A stretch of DNA of 64,000 nucleotides, from positions 3,834,164 through 3,898,163 of the forward strand of contig NZ_CP063356.1 in NCBI RefSeq assembly GCF_001866075.3. Direction: 5' to 3'. The position numbers and the translations under genes were made by a program. The notes beneath the pieces were generated by a model. It worked only from the letters and a program-made list of their open reading frames with translations. It made no database searches and had not been told where the DNA came from. Position 1 is the first letter of the stretch; the number at the start of each line of letters is the position of its first letter. This DNA comes from Anaerobacillus isosaccharinicus. Its GTDB lineage: Bacteria > Bacillota > Bacilli > Bacillales > Anaerobacillaceae. This document shows, piece by piece, positions 8,218-16,656 of the stretch.

Positions 8218-9540
8218 ATGTTTTGGGTGATGACGGTAAAGGATTTAAAGTTGATGTTGAGGGATCGGAAAGCATTGCTTATTACAGTTCTTATGCCTGC
8301 GATATTAACAACAATTTTAGGTTTTTCCATTGGGGCGTTCTTTGATAATGAAATCCAGTTAGACCCAGCAAAAGTGGCAGTTGTTAGCAATGCTAATCTA
8401 GAAGTAGATGCAAAAAAACTGCAAACTTTTTTTAATCAACAAGTTGTCCAAATGGGAGTAAATGAAATAGAAATGCTAGAACAAGTAGTAGAGCTTAATT
8501 TTGAAAAGCTTTTTTTGAACGATGTTTTATTGAGTGAGACGATCCAACAATTTATAGAGTACGAACAGATGTCCTTTGAAGAAGCAAAAAAAAGGTTAAA
8601 TGAAGGTTCGCTAACTGCAGTAATCATCATTCCAGAACACTTTCATTATGATCTGTGGCTGAGCTTTTTTACGCCGTTCCGAAATGAAGTTCAAATCAGT
8701 ATCTTGAAAACTACCGAAAATGAACTTAAAGCTGGGATTGTTGAAATGATTGTGAAAGGTTTTACTGATCATTTATCTGTAGGTGTAATTGGGAAGCAAG
8801 TATTATTAGAAAAAGCTGCTGAATTTAATGTGGCAGAAGCTGCTTATGAAGAACTAGGGCAGTTTATGGAGAGTATGATGACGATCCAATTAGATGAGAC
8901 AATGATTGAAGGAGCAGCTATCGAAGGGAGAGAAAAAATAACGAGCTTTCATTATTACGCAGTTGCTATGGGGGCGATGTTTATGCTATATTCTGCAGGG
9001 TTTGCCGCTAGCTACTGTGTCAATGAACGTTTTTTATTGACGTTTGCTAGAATTAGAACAGCTGGGGTTTCAATCGTTCATATTTTAGGCGGAAGAATGT
9101 TATCATGTACGATTTTTACCTTCTTACAGTTAGCGGTGTTAATTGGCTTTTCAACACTACTCTTTCAAATTTCTTGGGGCAGTATGTTTGTGATCATGCC
9201 TTTAACAATGATTGCTAGTTTAACAGTTGGATGTTTAGCCGTTCTCCTTTCAGTCATTAATTTACAAGCTGCCAATGATCGTACTTCAAACTTATTTCAA
9301 TCAGCAATAATTCCATTAATGGCGCTAATTGGCGGAAGTTTCGTTCCGAGCGGTGGATTTCCTGAATTTTTTAGAGTGCTAGGAGATAAAACAATGAATG
9401 GAGCGACATTAAATGGTTTCTTAAAGTCGATGCAAGGTTTTTCCCTTGGAGAAGTTCAAGGTGACTTGTCCATTCTAATTATTTATAGCTTCGTTTTCTT
9501 AGTAGTGGCAGCTTTTCTAGTAAAGCTGAAAGAGGTGTAA
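8218..9540 (+). CDS. lnrM: ABC exporter permease, LnrM-like (ABC-2 type)
   Basis: A 440-residue permease of the ABC2_membrane_3 type. One N-terminal membrane helix (about 17-37) is followed by an external domain of roughly 200 residues and five to six C-terminal helices from about residue 243. The conserved segment AIIPLMALIGGSFVPSGGFPE lies between helices, as in the LnrM/LnrN and YhgE-like exporters. GGTGGAG precedes the ATG. It ends 3 bases before the second permease, implying coupled expression. It probably forms a heterodimer with the next gene product, energised by the LnrL-like ATPase. Confidence 0.82.
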   Translation: MFWVMTVKDLKLMLRDRKALLITVLMPAILTTILGFSIGAFFDNEIQLDPAKVAVVSNANLEVDAKKLQTFFNQQVVQMGVNEIEMLEQVVELNFEKLFLNDVLLSETIQQFIEYEQMSFEEAKKRLNEGSLTAVIIIPEHFHYDLWLSFFTPFRNEVQISILKTTENELKAGIVEMIVKGFTDHLSVGVIGKQVLLEKAAEFNVAEAAYEELGQFMESMMTIQLDETMIEGAAIEGREKITSFHYYAVAMGAMFMLYSAGFAASYCVNERFLLTFARIRTAGVSIVHILGGRMLSCTIFTFLQLAVLIGFSTLLFQISWGSMFVIMPLTMIASLTVGCLAVLLSVINLQAANDRTSNLFQSAIIPLMALIGGSFVPSGGFPEFFRVLGDKTMNGATLNGFLKSMQGFSLGEVQGDLSILIIYSFVFLVVAAFLVKLKEV

Positions 9541-9543
9541 GCG

Positions 9544-10707
9544 ATGAAGGCATTATTATGGGGGAGAATTGTTCATTTAAATTATAACTATAAAGTTTAT
9601 CTACTTATGTTTGTTTTACCAATAATCTTCTTTTTAGCCTTCGGTTTAACAGCTCAAGAATCTAAAGTGAATATAATCATTACGGATGAAGAGGAAACAG
9701 CATTTTCTGAAAAGATAATTACTGAGTTAAGCGAATCAAAACCATTTAACGTTCATGTATTAAGCCGTGATTCACTTTATCGTAACATTAGTGAAGGTAA
9801 TTCTGAAGTCGGATTGATTATTGAGAAAGGGAGCTTTGAAGAAGGTAGAGCTTTAAAACTAGTAAAAATTAAAGACTCAGTTGCCATTGCTTCGTTTGAG
9901 GGAACACTTCGTTCAGTCATTCAAAAAGTGCAGTATGAAAAAACGTTAACAATAGAAATTGTAAATGTAATTAGTAGTCTAAATAAAAATGATCCAATAG
10001 ACGCAGTATATTCTCATGTTTCAAATAGTGTTAATGAAAAATTAAATGGAAAAATGCCTATTAGAACTGTTGTAAATGATCAAATTAGTGAAGGTTTTGC
10101 ATATGATCATCAACTTCAGGTCATGCTTGGTTTTATGTTGTTTTTTACAATTTATACGATCATGTTCTCGATTGGTGAAATAATGAATGACAAAAAGCAT
10201 GGTGTTTGGAACCGCTTGATCATTTCGCCATTGACGAAGCTTCAATTATATTTTGGGAATTTCTTGTTTAGTTTTACAATTGGTTTTGCTCAGATGCTTT
10301 TGCTCATATTACTTAGCAAATTTATCATTGGTATAAACTGGAGTGAGCAATTAATTCTTGTTTTCATCATTCTAGCTTGTTATATTTTCTCAATTATGGC
10401 GATTGGTATGTTTTTAGTATCTGTCTCTAAAAACATACAGCAATTGAATTCGATAGTTCCAATTATTGCGGTAAGTATGGCTATGCTGGGCGGTGCATTT
10501 TGGCCAATGGAAATAGTGACGGCAAAAGCGCTCGTTCTTTTATCGAAAATTAACCCAGTCACATATGGAATGCAAGCAATTAAAGATGTGGTCATACTAG
10601 ATGGAAGTTGGAATAGTATTGTTGTACCTTGTGCGATTTTACTTTTAATTGGTTTGATTTTTATGAGTATCGGAGTACGGTTAATGGAACACAAAACAGA
10701 CGAATAG
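9544..10707 (+). CDS. lnrN: ABC exporter permease, LnrN-like (ABC-2 type)
   Basis: A 387-residue ABC-2 permease with the same layout as the preceding gene: first helix near residues 17-35, an external domain, then six helices from about residue 190. The motif AMLGGAFWPMEIVTA corresponds to GGSFVPSGGFPE in the partner. ATG follows the upstream stop by 3 bases. Last gene of the operon, followed by a terminator. Length matches B. subtilis LnrN (YfiN). Confidence 0.82.
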   Translation: MKALLWGRIVHLNYNYKVYLLMFVLPIIFFLAFGLTAQESKVNIIITDEEETAFSEKIITELSESKPFNVHVLSRDSLYRNISEGNSEVGLIIEKGSFEEGRALKLVKIKDSVAIASFEGTLRSVIQKVQYEKTLTIEIVNVISSLNKNDPIDAVYSHVSNSVNEKLNGKMPIRTVVNDQISEGFAYDHQLQVMLGFMLFFTIYTIMFSIGEIMNDKKHGVWNRLIISPLTKLQLYFGNFLFSFTIGFAQMLLLILLSKFIIGINWSEQLILVFIILACYIFSIMAIGMFLVSVSKNIQQLNSIVPIIAVSMAMLGGAFWPMEIVTAKALVLLSKINPVTYGMQAIKDVVILDGSWNSIVVPCAILLLIGLIFMSIGVRLMEHKTDE

Positions 10708-10716
10708 ATGATTTGA

Positions 10717-10751
10717 AAATGCCATCGCTCGAAACGCACGATGGTATTTTT
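10717..10751 (+). terminator. Terminator of the Lnr-like operon
   Basis: Stem ATGCCATCG / CGATGGTAT with an eleven-base loop and a T run, starting 10 bases after the last permease stop. Confidence 0.85.
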
Positions 10752-10833
10752 TTATGAAAAAAATTCGAAATTTGACAAATCATGCCAGGGTTTATGGTAC
10801 ATTTAGTTCATAAGTGAATAAAGGAGATTTAAA

Positions 10834-12039
10834 ATGAAAAAATATGTTTTAACAGTGTCATTATTACTAATCTTAATTTTCTTATTTGTCGGCTTTGTTT
10901 ATATAGGACAAGGTTTTATTCAAAAGGCTGATCCGGAGGTAGAAGAGATTGCATTGGTAGATAAAGAAGAAGAGCTAGTGAAAGATAAAACTGTTGAAGT
11001 AGAAGAACCTAAGATTAAAGTTGAAATTTTTCAGGCAACCATTGCTGGTGTTGGCGATATTTTAATTCATGAATCGTTGTATAAAGATGCAAAACTAGCA
11101 GATGGAACATACGACTTTAAACCTAAGCTAGAGCTTGTTAAGCCATTTATTCAACAAGCAGATGTTGCTTTTGCTAACCAAGAAACGATGTTAGGTGGAG
11201 CGGAATTAGGTTTATCAGGCTATCCGATGTTTAACAGTCCTTATGAGGTTGGCGATGCGTTAATCGACGCTGGGTTTCATGTTGTTAGTATCGCAAACAA
11301 TCATACGTTAGATGCTGGTGAGAAGGCGATTTTAAATGCAATTGACTACTATAATACTAATAATCTTATGTACACAGGGGCGTATAAATCAGAAGAAGAT
11401 CGTGAACAAATTCGTGTTCTGTTGCGTAATGGAATAAACTTTTCATTTCTTGCGTATTCTTATGGTACAAATGGGATAAGAATTCCAAGTGGGAAAGGTT
11501 ATTTAATTAATCTAATTGATGTAGATAAAATTAATGAAGACATCATTAGGGCAAAAGAAGCTTCTGATGTCGTTGTACTGAGTCTTCACTTCGGTAATGA
11601 GTATGAGCCGCTACCTAATGAGTTACAAAAAATGCTTGCAAATGAATTTGCAAAAACAGGGGCAGATATAATTTTTGGACATCATCCCCATGTTCTTCAA
11701 CCGATAGAATGGATTGAACAAGAGGATGGCAGAAAAACTTTTGTTGCATACTCTTTAGGGAATTTTTTATCCGCTCAAAAAGGGATTGAACGAGAAATTG
11801 GTGGTATCGCTCAGATAGAAGTAATAAAAACAGTTGAAGGTGATGAAGTTTCTATCGATTTACAAGATCCGCGCTTTTTACCTGTCTTTACTTATAAGAA
11901 AAATTGGCGTCAGTACAAGCTTTATCCACTGCATGAAATTTATGATGATAACATCTTAGTAGATGCACAAGCACATTTAGAAAAAACAAAAAAACATATC
12001 TCTCAATGGATGCCTGAGCTAAGGTTTGATTTTGATTAA
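10834..12039 (+). CDS. CapA-family (PGA_cap) metallophosphatase-like protein
   Basis: A 401-residue protein with an N-terminal membrane anchor (about residues 5-27), a charged linker, and a PGA_cap domain. Family motifs are AGVGDILIHESLY, FANQETMLGG, VVSIANNHTLDAGE and FGHHPHVLQPIEW, which form the calcineurin-like metal site. The family is named after CapA/PgsA of poly-gamma-glutamate capsule synthesis, but no capBC genes are present, so an extracellular phosphoesterase-like role is as likely. AAAGGAG is 7 bases before the ATG. Monocistronic; shares a bidirectional terminator with the convergent GDPD gene. Confidence 0.85.
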   Translation: MKKYVLTVSLLLILIFLFVGFVYIGQGFIQKADPEVEEIALVDKEEELVKDKTVEVEEPKIKVEIFQATIAGVGDILIHESLYKDAKLADGTYDFKPKLELVKPFIQQADVAFANQETMLGGAELGLSGYPMFNSPYEVGDALIDAGFHVVSIANNHTLDAGEKAILNAIDYYNTNNLMYTGAYKSEEDREQIRVLLRNGINFSFLAYSYGTNGIRIPSGKGYLINLIDVDKINEDIIRAKEASDVVVLSLHFGNEYEPLPNELQKMLANEFAKTGADIIFGHHPHVLQPIEWIEQEDGRKTFVAYSLGNFLSAQKGIEREIGGIAQIEVIKTVEGDEVSIDLQDPRFLPVFTYKKNWRQYKLYPLHEIYDDNILVDAQAHLEKTKKHISQWMPELRFDFD

Positions 12040-12082
12040 GAAAAGAGGTTGATTTCAATTTAATGAGATCAACCTCTTTTCT
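12039..12082. terminator. Bidirectional terminator between capA-like and GDPD genes
   Basis: A perfect 15-bp stem, AGAAAAGAGGTTGAT / ATCAACCTCTTTTCT, between two convergent genes, with T-rich arms in both directions. Confidence 0.85.
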
Positions 12083-12090
12083 ATAATTAC

Positions 12091-13026
12091 TTATTTGAGA
12101 CCTAATTGTTCAATTAACTCTATTAAAACTTCTGGCTTATCGGTAATAATCCCATCAGCCCCTTGTAATAAAAGTTTTTCCATTTCCTCTGGCTCGTTAA
12201 TCGTCCAATAATGAAGTTGCATATTTAGTTTACTGACACCACGAATTAATTTTTTATCTACTAGGTTGAAAATACTTTGTTCAGTTGGAATTTGGATCAC
12301 GTCTACTTTTGGTCGATAAAAATTGCCTAAGAAAAATTTGTGGAGTAGAACGAATTTTGTAACCTCAGCTTTTCCACCACTAATCGCTGCTTTTCCACCA
12401 GAAACCTGATTAAATTGGTCGATGATTTTTTGATTGAACGAAGCGATCAACACGTTATTTTCCATATTAAAATCTTGAATAAGTTCCCAAAGTTTTTGTT
12501 CAATATCCGGATATTGAGCTTTAATCTCAATATTCATATAACTATTGGGGAATTGTTCAAAAATCTCAGTTACAGTAGGAATGGTAATCCCTTGATTACG
12601 AAAAGGAAATTGACCATTTTGATCTATATAAGAATATCCAGCATCTAACTGTTTTAACTCACTAAGCGTAAAGGAATCGACAGCTCCTTGTCCATCAGTA
12701 GTCCTATCGACTGTCTTATCATGGATAGCAACAAGGTGCCCATCTTTCGTCATATGAATATCAAATTCTAGGATGTCAGCACCATTTTTGGCTGAATGTT
12801 CAAAGGCAGATAATGTATTTTCTGGGTAAGTACTTCCACCGCGATGGGCGATAACTAGAGGTGTTTCTAACTCTTGGAAAAACGGTTTTGTTTCTCTTTT
12901 TGTTTCTGAAGGAAATGTAATGATGATGGTGATAAGTAACAAGAATATCATTGACATAATGATGTACTTAACTGGATTTCTTCGTTTTTTTGCTTTATAA
13001 ATCGGTGCGTTATTATAAATTGACAT
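12091..13026 (-). CDS. Membrane-anchored glycerophosphodiester phosphodiesterase
   Basis: GDPD-family TIM-barrel enzyme that hydrolyses glycerophosphodiesters to glycerol-3-phosphate and an alcohol. Motifs are IAHRGGSTYPENTLSAF, the metal ligands in LEFDIHMTKDGHLVAIHD, the MNIEIK strand, and the C-terminal HYWTINEPEEM and GADGIITDKPE. A single transmembrane helix near residues 20-38 follows a basic N-terminus, so the domain is probably external. The ATG at 13026 is chosen because AAAGGAG is correctly spaced in front of it; the longer in-frame form reaching 13089 has no such site. 311 residues. Confidence 0.9.
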   Translation of the reverse strand: MSIYNNAPIYKAKKRRNPVKYIIMSMIFLLLITIIITFPSETKRETKPFFQELETPLVIAHRGGSTYPENTLSAFEHSAKNGADILEFDIHMTKDGHLVAIHDKTVDRTTDGQGAVDSFTLSELKQLDAGYSYIDQNGQFPFRNQGITIPTVTEIFEQFPNSYMNIEIKAQYPDIEQKLWELIQDFNMENNVLIASFNQKIIDQFNQVSGGKAAISGGKAEVTKFVLLHKFFLGNFYRPKVDVIQIPTEQSIFNLVDKKLIRGVSKLNMQLHYWTINEPEEMEKLLLQGADGIITDKPEVLIELIEQLGLK

Positions 13027-13403
13027 GGGGAGTTCTCCTTTTTTTTCGATTAAAAAACTATGTAAGTTTAAAAGCATGAGTTTTAACAATGATTAAGTGT
13101 CTATTCGGTGAATTTCATAATTCCACATTATTGCCATAAAAGGTACTATACATAGTTGCGTAAAGCGACGGGTAACTACATATAGTTTGATATGGCTCAT
13201 TTTTGGTCATTGTGGAATTCACTCAGTTATGAATATTTAGAAAAATTAGGCAGTTTTCTAGTTTACTTGATTAAGTTGTGCTAAAATTATTACGGTTGTA
13301 TATATTTTATACTATCAATCACTATGTTGATAGAGTAATTTAGTCTTTCTCTTTAAATGGATTTTAAATTTTCTTATGGAATTATACTTAAGGGGGAAAA
13401 AGG
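13027..13403. other. Divergent intergenic region, no gene
   Basis: 377 bases between the divergent GDPD and thiolase genes. It contains the nested inverted repeat listed separately and AT-rich sequence before the thiolase ribosome binding site (AAGGGGG, 13390-13396). No open reading frame with a start signal was seen, and no promoter could be assigned with confidence. Confidence 0.7.
13108..13222. repeat. Nested inverted repeat (cruciform- or MITE-like)
   Basis: A series of paired arms encloses one loop: GTGAA/TTCAC (13108-13112 / 13218-13222), ATTCCACA/TGTGGAAT (13120-13127 / 13211-13218), GCCATA/TATGGC (13133-13138 / 13191-13196) and CTATACATAGTT with AACTACATATAG (13146-13157 / 13174-13185, 10 of 12 positions complementary). 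The loop is 16 bases. The total of about 115 bp fits a small non-autonomous element or a structured RNA; no clear target duplication was found. Confidence 0.6.
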
Positions 13404-13779
13404 ATGAGGGAAGTTGTAATAGTTGGAGCAGCTAGAACGCCTATAGGTAATTTTGGTGGTGCACTGTCTTCTTTATCAGCAGTAGATCTTGGTGTCATCG
13501 CTGCAAAAGAAGCGCTTAACAGAGCGGGTGTTAGTCCTGAATTAGTTGATGACGTATTAATTGGCAACATTTTATCTACTGGATTAGGTCAAAACCCTGC
13601 AAGGCAAGTAGCAATTCATGCTGGTATACCAGAAACAACAACAGCAACTACAATTAATAAGCTTTGTGGTTCTGGTTTACGGACAGTTAGTATGGGGGCT
13701 CAATTTATTATGCTTGGTGATGCTGATGTAATTGTAGCAGGTGGGATCGAAAGTATGAGCAATGCTCCTTATACATTAA

Positions 13780-15663
13780 TAGACTCTCGGCATTTGCCGA
13801 GCCTTGTGGCTCAAGGTTTTCTTGAACCAATTTATTTGTATCCCTCCTATTTCTAGGTGGGATTTTTACTTTAGTTTTCTTCTTCAATTGGAAATTAATT
13901 GTTGAAAAATATCATAAAAAAACTAAAAAAACACTTGACTTTTTAGTGGAACCCCAATAATCGCCGAGGAGGAATTGACTTCCTAACAATACGGTGAAAT
14001 GGGGGATTTAAATGAAACCTGCGCTAATACCACATATCTCATATCAAAACTTCGTTTTAGACCAATTAAATACTCATTACTCAGGCGGTATACTGACTCT
14101 CGTACAAAAAGATTGGACTATTATCTCGAAGTTATGGATCACGGATCTTTCGTTTACCACTACGTGGCTTCATGATTCATATTCAGTTAAAGGTCCTGAG
14201 CCACGTGATCCTGCTTCCATGCTTCGCTCTTATCTTTTGTGTTTATTGACAAGTCCGACCCTGAGTATTACAGAATGGGTGAACCAACTCCATCGTGTTC
14301 CTCTTTACACGATCCTTAGCGGCTTTGAACCTGGGGATGTTCCAGGTGTCGGTACTTTTTATGACTTCTTCAGACGGCTATCAGGTTTTGAGAAGGCTAA
14401 TGTAAAACCTTTTATTAAGCTCAAACGAAAAAAGAAGAAGAAGAAAAAACCGAAAAAGGGTGAAAAAGCAACTCCTAGAAACCCTGGTATTATTAGAAAA
14501 TTAGTGGATCGTCATTTACGCAATGGCTCAAAACAAAAACAATTGCCGGGAGATCAATTATACGCGTTTTTTCAATCTCAATTTCTTGAAGTTTCAGCGA
14601 GATTGGGTTTGCTTGGGGATCCCCATTCCCTTGGTGTTGTTGGAGATGGGACACCCGTGGAAACAGCGAGATACCCAAGGAGCAAACCTATTTGTGATTG
14701 TAGTGCCCAAGGACTAACGAATTGTACTCATCCTCGTCGATATTCTCAACCTGACATCGACTCAGGTTGGGATAGTTCAAGGGAGAGGTACTTCAACGGA
14801 TATCATCTCTACATGATATCCACTAGCGATAGCCAATACGACTTGCCGCTATATCCACGGCTGCATCCTGCTTCCCGGCATGATTCAGTCAGCCTAGTGG
14901 TTGGTTCAATTGAATTTTCGCAACGGTACACCTTGGGCACAATTGATAAAATCCTTCTCGATGCCGCACATGATGCAGAACCGATTTACGAATTACTGGA
15001 CCATCATAATGTGGAACCATTTATTGATCTTAATGTTCGAACAAAGAAAAACTTCAGTACGCAAAGTGATATTCAGATTTCTCCCCTAGGCGTTCCTATT
15101 TGTCCAATTGGAATGGAAATGAAACCCAATGGGTTTGACAAATCTCAAAACCGCCAAAAGTGGCGTTGTCCACTAGCTTGCGGAACAAAAAATACATGTT
15201 CCACTCCGTGTTCTAAAGCGAAGTATGGCCGGACATTTCATACGTTTAAGCAAGATAATCTTCGTCTGTTCACTAAAACACCGAGGTCTTCTGAAAAGTG
15301 GAAACTGATTTATAAACGAAGAACTTCAGTTGAACGTTCGAACAAAAGAGAAAAAGTCGACTATCACTTAGAATCTGGGCGTCATCGCTCTACAAAAATG
15401 TGGTATGTCCGCTTATATTCAATCATGATGTGTCAACACATAGATGCTTGGTACAGTAGTCAGAAAGAGACTTTGAACATCCAAGAAATCATCTTTTCTA
15501 AGAGCGCCTAGTCATTTTTAAAAAATAGCAGCCGTAGGCTTATTTGGTATACACTTTTTTGAAAACACTATGAAAACACATCACTTTGCTGTCCTGTTAA
15601 TGAAATTCCCAGTAAATTTTTTACAAATCTTCGATAAACTCATCATTTATTCCGAGAGTCTAT
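13780..15663 (+). mobile_element. Insertion sequence, IS1182-like, inside the thiolase gene
   Basis: About 1,884 bp bounded by terminal inverted repeats TAGACTCTCGG (left, from 13780) and CCGAGAGTCTA (right, ending 15662). The flanks carry a direct repeat ATTAA (13775-13779 and 15664-15668); if the true duplication is the palindromic TTAA, the element ends at 15664. Near the left end two small hairpins follow each other (CTCGGC-ATTT-GCCGAG at 13786-13801, then GAGCC/GGCTC). These could stop incoming transcription. It carries one DDE transposase gene. The IS1182 assignment is from general appearance, size and the 4-5-bp duplication. Confidence 0.9.
14012..15511 (+). CDS. DDE transposase of the insertion sequence
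   Basis: 499-residue transposase. The N-terminal domain has PRDPASMLRSYLL and GVGTFYDFFRRL, followed by a lysine-rich tract at about 135-150. The DDE/RNase H-like domain follows, with candidate acidic residues in LGVVGDGTPVE and LLDAAHDAEPIYELL and a C-terminal Glu in RRTSVERSNKREKVDYHLE. A cysteine-rich segment (CPIGMEMKPNG, CPLACGTKNTCSTPC) sits between the latter two. The frame is intact, so the element may be active. A weak GGGGG site precedes the ATG. Confidence 0.9.
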   Translation: MKPALIPHISYQNFVLDQLNTHYSGGILTLVQKDWTIISKLWITDLSFTTTWLHDSYSVKGPEPRDPASMLRSYLLCLLTSPTLSITEWVNQLHRVPLYTILSGFEPGDVPGVGTFYDFFRRLSGFEKANVKPFIKLKRKKKKKKKPKKGEKATPRNPGIIRKLVDRHLRNGSKQKQLPGDQLYAFFQSQFLEVSARLGLLGDPHSLGVVGDGTPVETARYPRSKPICDCSAQGLTNCTHPRRYSQPDIDSGWDSSRERYFNGYHLYMISTSDSQYDLPLYPRLHPASRHDSVSLVVGSIEFSQRYTLGTIDKILLDAAHDAEPIYELLDHHNVEPFIDLNVRTKKNFSTQSDIQISPLGVPICPIGMEMKPNGFDKSQNRQKWRCPLACGTKNTCSTPCSKAKYGRTFHTFKQDNLRLFTKTPRSSEKWKLIYKRRTSVERSNKREKVDYHLESGRHRSTKMWYVRLYSIMMCQHIDAWYSSQKETLNIQEIIFSKSA

Positions 15664-16498
15664 ATTAAATAATGCTCGCTTTGGTCTGCGGATGGGTGAC
15701 AACAAAGTAATTGACACAATGATTAATGATGGATTAACGGATGCATTCAATAACTATCATATGGGTATTACTGCTGAAAATATTGCCGAAAAGTGGGAGT
15801 TATCAAGGGAAGCACAAGATGAATTTGCCCTAAATAGTCAGTTGAAAGCTGAAAAAGCGCAAAATGAAGGGAAATTTGATGCTGAAATCGTTCCTGTTTC
15901 GATCCCACAACGAAAAGGTGACCCTATAGTTGTAAGTAAAGATGAGTATCCAAAGAATGGTTTGACGATTGATAAGCTAGCAAAATTAAGACCTGCATTT
16001 AAAAAGGATGGGACAGTTACTGCCGGGAATGCTTCAGGAATTAATGACGGAGCAGCGATGATTGTCTTAATGGCGAAAGAAAAAGCTGAAGAACTTGGCT
16101 TAACGTGGCTCGCCACAATTAAATCGTATGGAAATGCCGCACTTGATCCTGCAATTATGGGCTATGGACCAGTTCCTGCGACAAAACAGGCGTTAGAAAA
16201 AGCGAACTTAACGATAGCTGACATTGACCTTATTGAAGCGAATGAAGCTTTTGCTGCTCAAGCGCTTGCTGTTACCAAAGACTTAGAACTTGATGAGAAT
16301 AAAGTAAATGTCAATGGTGGTGCAATTGCCCTAGGTCATCCGATTGGGGCTTCAGGAGCAAGAATATTAGTCACGCTTCTCTATGAAATGGAACGAAGAA
16401 ATGTGAAAACTGGTCTAGCGACACTTTGTATTGGTGGTGGGCAAGGAACCGCATTAATTGTTGAACGCTAGAAAATAAGCAATTCCTTAATTTCCGAC

Positions 16499-16525
16499 AA
16501 AGGACAGCCATGGGTTGTCCTTTTC
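16499..16525 (+). terminator. Terminator after the split thiolase gene
   Basis: Stem AAAGGACA / TGTCCTTT with a small inner CC/GG pairing and T residues, 28 bases after the thiolase stop. Confidence 0.75.
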
Positions 16526-16618
16526 TATATGAATTATTAAAATTTCACGTACCGAATTTAGTAACTAAATTTGAATTAAACTAAAAAATTACAATTAGCG
16601 ATTCTGACTTTAAAAAAG

Positions 16619-16650
16619 GCCTCCTTTCCCGTATGATGTAGAAAGGAGGC
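16619..16650 (+). promoter_or_regulatory. Hairpin that hides the GH18 ribosome binding site
   Basis: A perfect 10-bp inverted repeat GCCTCCTTTC (16619-16628) / GAAAGGAGGC (16641-16650) with a 12-base loop. The right arm is the Shine-Dalgarno sequence AAAGGAGG of the gene starting at 16657, so in RNA the site would be buried. No T run follows, so it is not a standard terminator. A translational switch (temperature, ligand or ribosome dependent) is possible. Confidence 0.6.
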
Positions 16651-16656
16651 GAAAGT

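Larger units (their letters stand above)
13404..16471 (+). pseudogene. Acetyl-CoA acetyltransferase (thiolase), split by an IS element
   Basis: Thiolase II condenses two acetyl-CoA into acetoacetyl-CoA, the first step towards polyhydroxybutyrate. The gene is cut by an insertion sequence. The 5' part is 13404-13779 and the 3' part 15669-16471; removing the insert and one target copy restores a continuous 392-codon frame, the normal family length, reading YTLNNARFG across the junction. All catalytic residues survive in the pieces: Cys88 (NKLCGSG), His349 (GHPIGASG) and Cys379 (LCIGGGQG). The 5' piece runs on into the IS and stops at 13856. There are no other lesions, so the insertion looks recent. 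A functional protein from either piece is unlikely. Confidence 0.95.

Noticed and set aside
13780-15663. The IS region as part of a larger composite transposon or prophage.
   Set aside because: Both ends match each other, the flanks rejoin into a perfect thiolase frame, and there are no cargo genes.
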